Source: an uncultured Pseudomonadota bacterium | GTDB lineage: Bacteria; Pseudomonadota; Gammaproteobacteria; Steroidobacterales; Steroidobacteraceae | DNA: 42,847 nt | Assembly: GCA_903927005.1 (NCBI GenBank) | Contig: CAIYLH010000025.1 | Span: 1-42,847, forward strand | Reading direction: 5' to 3' | Shown here: positions 7,305-15,492 of the stretch, one piece after another | Numbering within the stretch: the first letter of the stretch is position 1 | Layout: every line of letters starts with the position of its first letter | Translations under genes and position numbers: made by a program | Notes under the pieces: generated by a model | Told to the model about the DNA's origin: nothing | The model's input: only the letters and a program-made list of their open reading frames with translations | Databases searched by the model: none

Positions 7305-9533
7305 CTAAGCTTCCTTCTTTTTTGTGCTGTTGCGCTGGCCTGCGTCGGGTCGCGCTGTAGCCGTAGTCGCCTTGTTATTGATTGGTCGCATTTCGCATAC
7401 GCCGTCTCGTAAAACCTCAAATTCCCACCCTGGGGAAATGACATGAGTAGTGTCGCGGGCCTCCGCTATGGCAGGTCCTGAGATCACTTCGCCAGGACGA
7501 AGCGCGCTCAATGAAAATATTGGTGTATGCACTCGTTCTAGCGTGGAGTCCCAAATTATTGATCTATGGCCCGCAGGCGTTGAGCTCTGCCTACGTGGTG
7601 CGCGCAGTGTTCTTTTTTTCGTGAGGCCGCCACCTGCTCTGGGCAGGCTGCCATGCAAAACGAACGTTTCAATCCTAACTAAAGCCTCTGGGAGGTCTAT
7701 GCCGAGGCTCAGCGAGATAAGGTGCTCTCTAAAGTCACGATAGAGATCTTGTATGCTCTTCTGCGTATGTAGCCTAAGTTCCTTACACTGAATTCTCTGG
7801 GTCACTGGCGATGACCCGTAACGAAGCTCTAATTCAAGCGACACTTTCATCCCAGAGAGGTCGAGACCCTCCGACCTCATATCCCGATCTAGGTCTCGTT
7901 CTAGGTCTGCAACTGTTTCGTTGAACGTGGCCATATCGGTCAGATAGCTTTTCGTTATCGGATCGTAGAGCGACATCGGGCGGGACTTTTCGTAGACGTG
8001 GGTCACGTCGAGGGTGGAGGCCCCATAAGCGCAAAATACAGAAGATTCCGAGAACAGCAGAATTCGCTTAATTTTTAGCGCCTCAGCATAGCCACAGCAA
8101 TGAGCTGGGCCGGCTCCGCCATAAGCCAAAAGCGCGAAGTCCTGAGGGTCGAAGCCTTTTAGGACAACCTCCTTGAAGATCTCGATCCCCATTTTTCCAT
8201 CGACGACCCGCTTGATTGAGTACGCGGCCTGTTCTACTGACATGCCGCCTGGCTTCGCGATGTGGCGTCGGATAGCGTCAAATGAGCGCTCCTTTTCAAG
8301 CTTCATTCGGCCGCCGAGGAAATTGTCTGGAGATACATACCCGAGGACGACATCCGCGTCCGTTACCGTCGGCTTATTCCCACCCAGTCCGTAGCAGGCC
8401 GGGCCTGGAATCGAACCGGCGCTTTGCGGGCCGACTTCCAGTCGGTTCCCAAAAGCTTTGTTGAGCCATGCTATAGACCCGCCGCCTGCGCCGATGGACT
8501 TGACCTCGAGGAGCGGCAGATCAACTGCCCAACGGTCGATTACGGGTCTGACGGAATAGAATCTCGGTCGGCCTTGTACGACGAGTCCGAGATCAAAGCT
8601 CGTGCCTCCCATGTCAGTACAGACGGCGTTTTTTATTCCCATAGACCGCGCGCGAAATGCGCCACCCATGATTCCAGCGACTGGACCTGATTGGTAGGTG
8701 TCGACTACGCGCGTGCGAGAAAGCTTTGCGACTCCACCAGTGTTCTGGACCATTTGGAGGGGCTTGTGGTAGCCGCTGTCACGAAGCCGATCGCCAATTG
8801 ATAGCAACTGGTTAGTCAACTCCGTATGCAGAAACGCCGTTAAAACCGTGGTCGTCGTGCGGGTGTACTCTCGCCACTTGGGAACGACGTCGCTGGCGAG
8901 CAGTACCGGGATATTCCCGAGGTACACATCTGGATATTCGGACTGAATGATTTCCCGAACGCGCCGCTCATGAGTTGGGTTTGCAGAGCTCCAAAGTAGT
9001 GATACGACGATGCCCTGGACGCCGCGGTCTACCAGGTGCTGGAGCGCGTCGAGCACGTCGTTTTCGTCAAGTGTCCTTACGACAGTGCCGAACGTGTCCA
9101 CGCGCTCATTCAGTCCGACCACCATTTCTCGCGGTACGAGGCTTTCTGGCATCTGCGCCCGGGCGACTTTTCGCTGTTCAGCTAGCGGGAGTCCGTCACC
9201 GCACGCGCGGCCATTCCCAATAAAGAGCATGTCTTCGTGGCCGCCGGTAGTAATCAGCCCGAGACGAGGTCCATTGCGTTGTAGCAGGGCGTTGAGCGCT
9301 ACGGTAGTGGAGTATCGGAGGATGTCCGTGCCCTTGAGCAGTTCCTCCACGTCAACCTCGAGGTCTTTGCACGCCTCACCAAGTGCGTTCAAGAATCCCC
9401 GTGACAGATCGTCGGGCGTGGTCGCCGCTTTTCCCCAAGACAAGCGCCCACTTTTTGTGACATAGCAGTCAGTAAACGTACCTCCAATATCGATGTTTAC
9501 GGTTGTGCCGGAGTCTGCCTCTTGCGCGTTCAT
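7305..9533 (-). CDS. HyuA-like carboxylase subunit (acetophenone carboxylase Apc3 type)
   Basis: 742 residues of the hydantoinase A/oxoprolinase family with an ASKHA-type ATP-binding fold. The phosphate-binding loop is 'NIDIGGTFTDCY' near the N-terminus, and the second nucleotide motif is 'CTDMGGTSFDLGLV'. Family members phosphorylate the enol(ate) of the ketone or bicarbonate using ATP. The ATG at 9533 overlaps the gamma-subunit TGA (ATGA), with TTGGAG upstream. It is 90 residues longer than the other HyuA-like subunit of the same operon (9872-11830), so the two are not a recent duplication but distinct alpha-type subunits, as in the alpha-alpha' arrangement of acetophenone carboxylase. Confidence 0.87.
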   Translation of the reverse strand: MNAQEADSGTTVNIDIGGTFTDCYVTKSGRLSWGKAATTPDDLSRGFLNALGEACKDLEVDVEELLKGTDILRYSTTVALNALLQRNGPRLGLITTGGHEDMLFIGNGRACGDGLPLAEQRKVARAQMPESLVPREMVVGLNERVDTFGTVVRTLDENDVLDALQHLVDRGVQGIVVSLLWSSANPTHERRVREIIQSEYPDVYLGNIPVLLASDVVPKWREYTRTTTTVLTAFLHTELTNQLLSIGDRLRDSGYHKPLQMVQNTGGVAKLSRTRVVDTYQSGPVAGIMGGAFRARSMGIKNAVCTDMGGTSFDLGLVVQGRPRFYSVRPVIDRWAVDLPLLEVKSIGAGGGSIAWLNKAFGNRLEVGPQSAGSIPGPACYGLGGNKPTVTDADVVLGYVSPDNFLGGRMKLEKERSFDAIRRHIAKPGGMSVEQAAYSIKRVVDGKMGIEIFKEVVLKGFDPQDFALLAYGGAGPAHCCGYAEALKIKRILLFSESSVFCAYGASTLDVTHVYEKSRPMSLYDPITKSYLTDMATFNETVADLERDLDRDMRSEGLDLSGMKVSLELELRYGSSPVTQRIQCKELRLHTQKSIQDLYRDFREHLISLSLGIDLPEALVRIETFVLHGSLPRAGGGLTKKRTLRAPRRQSSTPAGHRSIIWDSTLERVHTPIFSLSALRPGEVISGPAIAEARDTTHVISPGWEFEVLRDGVCEMRPINNKATTATARPDAGQRNSTKKKEA

Positions 9534-9868
9534 CGAGCGGCTCCAACTGGCTGCGTTGCTTTAAGCGCGTCGAGGTCGATCTCTATGTCGTGCGTTATTG
9601 GGTGGCCGGGCGGAAGGTATTCGACCTCGATTAGAGTGGCGCAGCTCGGGCAAAACATCTCCACGAGGCGGCACCACTCTGGGTCGGGCGTGAACCGTGG
9701 CTCGCCTATCCCCGATGAATGAACCTCGCCTGGGTCTCGTTGGCGTAGTACGAGCCCAAACTTGTAGTTTTCGCGCGCGTTGCCGATGTCATGTTGGCAT
9801 TTTCGACAGATCCAGCGCTCACGCTCTAGATCTATGGCGAGGTATTCAGTTATGGCTCGGGTGCTCAT
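9530..9868 (-). CDS. Small Cys-rich gamma subunit of acetone/acetophenone carboxylase type (Apc2-like)
   Basis: 112 residues. Two CxxC pairs (C21/C24 in 'WICRKCQHDIG' and C73/C76 in 'FCPSCATLIEVE') plus C66 suggest a zinc-binding knuckle, as in the gamma subunit of acetone carboxylase and Apc2. The length, about 13 kDa, is nearer the small Apc2 type than the longer acetone carboxylase gamma chain. The middle reads 'NYKFGLVLRQRDPGEVH', matching the family's 'YK-x-x-(L/V)-x-R-x-x-x-E-(I/V)-H' style. It sits between the two HyuA-like genes. The ATG at 9868 follows the upstream stop by 3 bp. This subunit separates a ketone carboxylase from a hydantoinase. Confidence 0.82.
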   Translation of the reverse strand: MSTRAITEYLAIDLERERWICRKCQHDIGNARENYKFGLVLRQRDPGEVHSSGIGEPRFTPDPEWCRLVEMFCPSCATLIEVEYLPPGHPITHDIEIDLDALKATQPVGAAR

Positions 9869-9871
9869 TTT

Positions 9872-11830
9872 CTAGCCTCGATTGATCTGAACTTTTAACG
9901 CGCTGAATGCATCCTTTTCTGCTGCCCATCCAGCCGGGACGACGCAGGTTGTCTCCCCGAATTCGATCGTCATCGGTCCCTGATGCCGGACGCCAACTTC
10001 CATACGATCGATAGACACAACGGGTGTTGATCGGCGTCCATCAGCCCAGCCGATGTTGCGTATAGTCGTCTCCATCGATCGTCCGGGGCTACCTTTCGTA
10101 GTCGCCATCGGTTTCGGTTCCGTCGTATTCTGCAGCGTCGCTGTCAGGCGAACGACGATGTCGGTCCGGCCCTCCAGCGAGTCATCTATTGCGCCACTCG
10201 ACTGTGCCAGCAGCCGGCCGTCAGTGGTTTCAATGGTCGTCTGCATTACTGCGTGTTCTGGATCGAATCCCTCCCCACGGATGTCCCGTTTCGCGTGCAT
10301 TCGCAATTCTGACTGAGTTCTTTGCAAGGAATTTTTCAGAGATTCGGTGTCGCTGCGCTGAATGCGTCGTTCATACATGTGTTCGATCGCCATCGTCGAC
10401 GAGCCTGCAGCACTAAAAACCGCGCTCTCTGGAAATACATAGAAACTTGCGATGCCGAGCGCAGCCGCGAAATCTGCCGCGTGCAGGGGCCCGGCGCCGC
10501 CGTAGGCGAACAGAACAGCGCTGGCCAGATTAAAGTTGCGTCGTTGTGCCTCGTTGCGAACCTGGCTTGACAGTGCTCCTGCCAATATCTGGCGTACCTG
10601 CAAGGCCGCCTCGTCGACGCTTAATTTGAGCGGTGCTGCCAACACATTAGCTAGCGACTCCTGCGCTAGTGTCTGGTTGATACGGCGGCGTCCGCTGAGA
10701 AAATTCGATGGATCGATAAGTCCTAATGCTAAGTCCGCATCAGTCACTGTGGGTAGAGTGCTTCCCAGGTCGTAACACGCCGGTCCTGGTACTGCGCCGG
10801 CACTATCGGGGCCAACCACTATTTGTCCGTCGGAAACTCTAGCCAGCGAACCGCCGCCGCCGCCCAGGCCCAGCACGTCAATCATTGGAAGACTTACCGG
10901 GATCCCTTCGATCAACACGTCATGGGAAATCGCGACCTTCCCTGATTTTATAAAGGCGACGTCGGTGCTCGTTCCACCCATATCCATGGTGACGACCGAA
11001 TCAAGTCCATATCTCTGTGCGATCTTCGACGCGCCGAAAACACCAGCAGTCGGGCCAGAATTGTAGGTATTGATTGCTTTTGTCTTCGCAACCCTGGCAA
11101 GGCCGCCACTCGAATGGACGACGAGCAGTGGATGCCGATACCCTCGGCTGCGGACGGCGTCGTCACATTTATAAAGATATGAGACTAAGTCGCGATGCAA
11201 ATAGCCGGATATTACTGCAGTATTCAGTCTCTCGGAGTCACCGGCACGGGAGGTGACCTCGTGAGAAAGAAGTAGAAAAGGCATCCCTAGGTGATGGCTG
11301 GGAAACAGCTCCCGAAACAGTTGGAGCGCTCTTCGTTCGTTCGCGGCGTTGAGACTCGCGTTGCGAAATGCGACGACAAGAAGGCGGGCGCCGTGATCGA
11401 GAAGGCTTTCTGCAGCTTCCCGGAAACTGTCGGCATCGAGTTCGGCTTTTAGCTGTCCCGTTGAATCGACGTCTTCTCGTATGCCGCGGACCATCGAAGG
11501 ATTAAGTAGTGGCCAGATTTTAGAACGACCGTCGCCCCGGTGGTACAAACGTTCTTCGTCGTCAGCGCTGACTAACAGGCCAATTCTGGCGCCTCGGCGT
11601 TGGATAAGCGCGTTAGTCGCTGCAGTTGTTGAGTACCGTATGACGTCGGTATCTTGGAGGAGGTCGCGGACATCTTTGCCGAGAAGCAAAGCCCCGGCTT
11701 CTATGCAGTCCATAAAGCATTGGACACGATTGTGCGGCGTTGTATCGACTTTTGCAGTAACTATGGAGGCTCCGTAACGGAAGACGCCATCGGTAAATGT
11801 GCCGCCTGTGTCGATGTCAATCGTGTTCAT
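9872..11830 (-). CDS. HyuA-like carboxylase subunit (acetophenone carboxylase Apc1 type)
   Basis: About 652 residues from the ATG at 11830. ASKHA nucleotide-binding motifs are clear: 'TIDIDTGGTFTDGVF' at the N-terminus and 'VTMDMGGTSTDVAFI' in the second half of the fold, followed by the family's 'GLGGGGGSLARV'. The start is chosen because AGGAG lies 5-6 bases upstream; an ATG at 11872 is in frame but lies deeper in the upstream gene and adds a non-homologous leader. It overlaps the UroD-like gene end (11817) by 14 bp. Together with the other HyuA-like protein, the gamma subunit and HyuB it would form the carboxylase core that spends ATP to carboxylate a ketone. Confidence 0.86.
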   Translation of the reverse strand: MNTIDIDTGGTFTDGVFRYGASIVTAKVDTTPHNRVQCFMDCIEAGALLLGKDVRDLLQDTDVIRYSTTAATNALIQRRGARIGLLVSADDEERLYHRGDGRSKIWPLLNPSMVRGIREDVDSTGQLKAELDADSFREAAESLLDHGARLLVVAFRNASLNAANERRALQLFRELFPSHHLGMPFLLLSHEVTSRAGDSERLNTAVISGYLHRDLVSYLYKCDDAVRSRGYRHPLLVVHSSGGLARVAKTKAINTYNSGPTAGVFGASKIAQRYGLDSVVTMDMGGTSTDVAFIKSGKVAISHDVLIEGIPVSLPMIDVLGLGGGGGSLARVSDGQIVVGPDSAGAVPGPACYDLGSTLPTVTDADLALGLIDPSNFLSGRRRINQTLAQESLANVLAAPLKLSVDEAALQVRQILAGALSSQVRNEAQRRNFNLASAVLFAYGGAGPLHAADFAAALGIASFYVFPESAVFSAAGSSTMAIEHMYERRIQRSDTESLKNSLQRTQSELRMHAKRDIRGEGFDPEHAVMQTTIETTDGRLLAQSSGAIDDSLEGRTDIVVRLTATLQNTTEPKPMATTKGSPGRSMETTIRNIGWADGRRSTPVVSIDRMEVGVRHQGPMTIEFGETTCVVPAGWAAEKDAFSALKVQINRG

Positions 11831-12638
11831 GCTCGCTCCTAGCGAAATCGCTCCGCTCTGGACGATTCCCAATAAATTTTTCTCGGGCTAGTTCCGTAAG
11901 CTCCCGTAGAGTCTGTATTGGAGTGTCTTCCGGTACGTCCGACGCAGTCGTAAACGGCATTTGTGTGCCCGCTATGCCAACGCCGCGAACTAGCTCGTAA
12001 GGTCGTATGCTGGACTGCAAGAAGAATGAGCAGTGCGCAGAGGTCGCAGTTCTCGGTGCTTCGCTGGGGAGATGAAATACTATTTGGGCCCCGTCGTAGA
12101 ACTCAGCGATCCTGTTCGCGCTTCGATACAGGCTATCCACTTGAGGTAGTACTGTCGCCATCGATTTCTCAATTACTGCAATTCCGTGAGCCTCTGCGTT
12201 GAAGGACTCCCTCACTGCGGCAAGAAAAACGTCGCCCGCATAATCAAGGTCTGCGTCTGGCAGGTCTTCAGATCGCATCGCTAATTCCTCAAGTAACAGC
12301 TCCGGCCCGGTGAAGCTTGAGTAAACGCGCACTTTCTGAGGAAGTTGCGGGCGCAAAGCGCGAACGGCATTTAGAATTGACGCGAATGGTTCTGAGTAGG
12401 GGACGGATTCTGGCTCACGCAGTTCGGTGCGTCCGTCGCTTTTGATAAGACATGCGTCTACAAGAATTTGCGTATCAAAAATGCAAATTATTCCGTCGTG
12501 TCCGACCAGGCGCTGGCTGTCTAGTAGGGATCTTGCCAGTGCGGCGGGCGTCGCCCGGAGCTGAGGAGTCGCAAGGTTTCCAATTCGGTAAGTGTGGGCC
12601 GTTAGAATCGGCATAAATTCTGAGAGGAGGAGTGGCAT
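11817..12638 (-). CDS. UroD-like (uroporphyrinogen decarboxylase superfamily) protein in the carboxylase operon
   Basis: 273 residues. The order of motifs recalls the UroD/corrinoid methyltransferase TIM barrel: 'LARSLLDSQRLVGHDGIICIFD' (like the 'lGvD..(f/l)..D' strand), a 'VYSSFTGPELLLEELA' segment like the 'GPftla' strand-helix, and a C-terminal 'PEDTPIQTLRELTELARE' as in UroD. The zinc motif of the methyltransferases (HxC...C) is not kept; 'VFHLPSEA' has only the His. Size and operon place suggest a counterpart of the fifth acetophenone carboxylase subunit (Apc5, about 34 kDa), but that is inference. The start is uncertain: neither ATG (12638 or 12614) has a good ribosome-binding site. 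It lies 15 bp after the thiolase gene. Confidence 0.5.
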   Translation of the reverse strand: MPLLLSEFMPILTAHTYRIGNLATPQLRATPAALARSLLDSQRLVGHDGIICIFDTQILVDACLIKSDGRTELREPESVPYSEPFASILNAVRALRPQLPQKVRVYSSFTGPELLLEELAMRSEDLPDADLDYAGDVFLAAVRESFNAEAHGIAVIEKSMATVLPQVDSLYRSANRIAEFYDGAQIVFHLPSEAPRTATSAHCSFFLQSSIRPYELVRGVGIAGTQMPFTTASDVPEDTPIQTLRELTELAREKFIGNRPERSDFARSEHEHD

Positions 12639-12653
12639 TTTCGGCAGACGCGT

Positions 12654-13886
12654 CTAGCAGTCTTCGGCATGTACGACCAACGCCACTGCGTCGGCCTGTC
12701 CGAGTGCTCCGCAAATCGTCGCTACCCCGCGGCCGCCACCACGGTTTCTAAGCTCGTGAGCCAATTGAAGTAAAAGACGGGCCCCGCTTGCGCCGGTGGG
12801 ATGTCCGATAGCGACCGCTCCCCCATTTACGTTGGTTTTGCTGAGAAGCACCTTCTCGTGGCTTGGGCTTCCCTGGGCAAGGTATCGCGCTGTAACCAGT
12901 GGCACAGCGGCGAACGCTTCGTTTATCTCTAATGCGTCCAGAGCTTCTGTTTTCCAGCCTAACGGCGTAGTTGCTTTGAGAATCGCCGGTCCGGGTGCGA
13001 CGATGATTTCGCGTGGCGCGCACGCAATGCTTGAGAGACCGACGATTGTCGCCATTGGATGGGCGCCAATACTTAATGCCGCTGCGCGCGTTGTTATTAG
13101 TAGAGCGACAGCGCCAGTGTCTAGTCCCGGCGCGTTTCCGGCAGTGATTGTTGGGCTGTCATAGGCAGTCTTCAATAGAGAGAGAGTCGCCGGTGTGGTG
13201 CTCGTTCTCGCGAGTTCATCGTGGTCGAGGGTGGCTTTGTGTTCCGGAAATTCGACAGCGGCGACGTGGTTGTAGAAGCCACGGTGCTTTGCAGCGAAGT
13301 ACTTTTGGTGTGAGGCGGCAGCCCATTCGTCCTGCATCTCCCGTGTGACGCCCCACTCCAAAGCAACTTCACCGGCATCGACGGCGACAGGCCTATTGCT
13401 GATGTCGGCGCCGAGCCGGTACAGAGGATCTTTGAAGACGATCGGGCCCCCTCGGTGCCCGAAGCGAAGGCCAGGGGGTGCGAGAAAAGTTGCCCTGCCC
13501 ATGTTCTCTGCGCCAGCCGCCACTACCCACCTTGCGTCGCCGGCGCGAATGCTGCGCGCAGCAAGGAGCACTGCCGTTAGCGAGGAGCAACAGCCTCGGT
13601 CGATGGTTAGCGAGACTGTCGAGTCCGGAAGGCCTGCTCGCAGTAGTGCTTGCCGCCCTGAGGTTGGGCCGTCGAGTGCCACTTCGGCAGGGAGCGTTAC
13701 GCCGTAATATATTTCGTCCACTAGTAGCTTTGCGGGGGCAACTTGTTCGAGAAGTTGACGTATTACGTGGCCACCAAGCGTCACGCTAGGCACTTCCCGT
13801 AGCGCGCCCCCGAACTTCGAGAACGGCGTGCGTACGCCTGCCACTAAGACAATGTCCGTCGCGGCGGGAGCTGGAAGGGTAGACAT
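12654..13886 (-). CDS. Thiolase (acetyl-CoA C-acyltransferase type), first gene of the carboxylase operon
   Basis: 410 residues, the usual length of degradative or biosynthetic thiolases. The catalytic residues are visible: nucleophile C99 in 'DRGCCSSLTA' (family CxSG, here CCSS), 'NEAFA' at 322-326, H362 in 'AIGHPTGASGAR', and C392 in 'TICGALGQADA' (usual CGGGGQG). The CCSS and CGALGQ variants are unusual but keep all catalytic atoms. It would cleave a beta-ketoacyl-CoA, which is what a carboxylated ketone becomes after CoA ligation; no CoA ligase gene is seen in the window. The ATG at 13886 is the only early start and no strong ribosome-binding site is present. The genes from thiolase to HyuB are separated by at most 15 bp or overlap. 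Confidence 0.9.
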   Translation of the reverse strand: MSTLPAPAATDIVLVAGVRTPFSKFGGALREVPSVTLGGHVIRQLLEQVAPAKLLVDEIYYGVTLPAEVALDGPTSGRQALLRAGLPDSTVSLTIDRGCCSSLTAVLLAARSIRAGDARWVVAAGAENMGRATFLAPPGLRFGHRGGPIVFKDPLYRLGADISNRPVAVDAGEVALEWGVTREMQDEWAAASHQKYFAAKHRGFYNHVAAVEFPEHKATLDHDELARTSTTPATLSLLKTAYDSPTITAGNAPGLDTGAVALLITTRAAALSIGAHPMATIVGLSSIACAPREIIVAPGPAILKATTPLGWKTEALDALEINEAFAAVPLVTARYLAQGSPSHEKVLLSKTNVNGGAVAIGHPTGASGARLLLQLAHELRNRGGGRGVATICGALGQADAVALVVHAEDC

Positions 13887-15069
13887 TTGTGCTTACCGGT
13901 TGCGATCGATTACTGGACGATCATGACGGTGGTGTTTTTTCAGTTCGTGAAGGTGCGATTGCAGCGCAAGAAGGCGAGTCCAATGTATGGGCTTCGGTGT
14001 CTGTCGTTGTTCGGCCCGGTAGAGCTCAGGGCATGAGCCCGAAACCGGTGGGACGACTTTGGCCTGCGCGCCCAGATTTGGATAAGACGCCTCGTGACGG
14101 CACTCGAAAATGGCGGCTTTCCAACTCGTCTCGTGGGCTGTCTCGCCATTTAGATCCTCCGCTGCGCGGCGTTTGTGGTTGCCGTCTATAGGAAAGATAA
14201 AATCAGGCCTGAATGATTTTTATGTTGGGGCAAATATTTTCGTGAAGCAAGAAAAACACATCCGTCCACACTTCATCCTCCTACGAAATGCGAATGAGAA
14301 TCGACGTCAATTGCAACTTCTGTTCCGCACTGTCGTTGCCAAGCAGCAGAGACAACCGTTAACCGTTAGGACGTTTCGGGAGTGGGGCGGAACTAAAAGT
14401 TTAGTTTGCGCAGGACGATAATGTTTCGTGCGCGTATTGCGTCATGCGCGCCATCGCCTCATTTCAATAGCAATCCAGATGGCATGGATTGGAAAGCATG
14501 ATGCGCGAAATTGTCGTTGTGGAAACGCAGCTTTAGTAACGGCTGAAAGATTCTCCGCAGCGATATTTTTGGGTCCGCGGAATTGAAGTTCTCAACACAA
14601 CAATAGCGGTGACCATATTTCGCCGTTCGAGCTAATAAATATTAGGCGCGCCCCTGACACTTGGAAGTCACAGCTGTCTCGGCCGCGCCTCACTGGGCGT
14701 GGCTCTTGGGGAGCCATTAGTGCCGCCAGCGTTCCACGAGCGCAAAGCTACAGTTAGACGTTTTCGTGCCCGTTCGCGTGGTATATGGCGCCTGCCTTTT
14801 GCTATTTGGCGTGTTTAAGTGATTTCCATCTGCTAATTTATGTGTGACGTTAGGCGTCAAGAAACCTCCTCGCCCTACCGGCTTCTGCTGATTCACGTTG
14901 TGGGCTAAATGTATTCATCGTTAGGTTGGGCGCGGCTATAAGCCGGGCGGGTGATGTTTCGCTGGCTGAAGCGTAAACGGGCCCTGAGCAATCCTGTATT
15001 TGTCGTCGTCACCCGCTAGACTGAATTGCGCAAGATCGCGTTCAAAGAACACTAACTTTTCGGTGTCTA
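13887..15069. other. 1.2-kb gap between divergent catabolic transcription units
   Basis: No convincing gene is seen on either strand; the open frames here are short, Arg/Pro-rich and without family motifs. The gap separates the minus-strand carboxylase operon from the plus-strand SnoaL/esterase pair, so both promoters should lie here. The part from about 14190 to 14300 and around 14630-14650 is richer in A+T than the surroundings. No regulator gene is visible. A small hairpin (GGCTC-ttggg-GAGCC, near 14700-14715) is the only clear local structure. Confidence 0.5.
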
Positions 15070-15492
15070 ATGACTACGTCGCAAGCTGATTCTGGCTTCA
15101 CTCCCAACTCGCCCAGGGGGTGTGTTCTCTCGGCGATTGAGGCCGCGAGAACTGGTCGGGCTCAGGAATTTTTTGACCATTTCGATGGAAATGTAGAGTT
15201 CTGGATGCCGGGCTCTACGCCCATATCCGGTCGCTGGAACACGCGTGATGGATTCATCGAATACGCCACGCTGGTCTTCAGCTATCTGAGCATGCCGGTC
15301 CGGCTTGAAGTAAAAAATGTCATCGCGGCAGGTGACTGGGTGGTGACGGAATGCAGTGGGCATGGCGTGACGCGTGATGGTGTCGACTACGACAACGTGT
15401 ATTGCCTGGTTTGGCGAGTACAGCGCGGCAAGATCGTTCGCTTTACGGAATACTGCGACACCGACCTTGTTCGACAGGTGCTTTGCCGATGA
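15070..15492 (+). CDS. SnoaL/NTF2-like protein
   Basis: 140 residues with the SnoaL-like (ketosteroid isomerase-related) profile: 'FFDHFDGNVEFWMPGSTPISGRW' is the typical first half, where a Trp/Pro-Gly loop precedes the 'G-x-(W/Y)' turn. It continues with 'VKNVIAAGDWVVTECSGHGVTRDG' and 'YDNVYCLVWRVQRGKIVRFTEYCDT', the closing strands. Such proteins act as small isomerases, dehydratases or hydrolases, and several work in ring-compound catabolism. Its stop overlaps the start of the esterase gene (ATGA), so the two are co-translated. No ribosome-binding site is obvious before the ATG. The substrate is not readable. Confidence 0.8.
   Translation: MTTSQADSGFTPNSPRGCVLSAIEAARTGRAQEFFDHFDGNVEFWMPGSTPISGRWNTRDGFIEYATLVFSYLSMPVRLEVKNVIAAGDWVVTECSGHGVTRDGVDYDNVYCLVWRVQRGKIVRFTEYCDTDLVRQVLCR

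Noticed and set aside
5245-9868. Acetone carboxylase (acxABC)
   Set aside because: Acetone carboxylase has a single HyuA-type subunit and a longer gamma chain; the additional HyuA-like gene points to the acetophenone carboxylase type.
5245-11830. Hydantoinase (hyuAB) or 5-oxoprolinase operon
   Set aside because: Those systems have one HyuA and one HyuB; two HyuA-type genes with a Cys-rich gamma gene between them fit a ketone carboxylase better.
13889-14421. Small plus- and minus-strand frames in the divergent gap as possible regulator genes
   Set aside because: They lack start signals and helix-turn-helix or other motifs and overlap one another in several frames.
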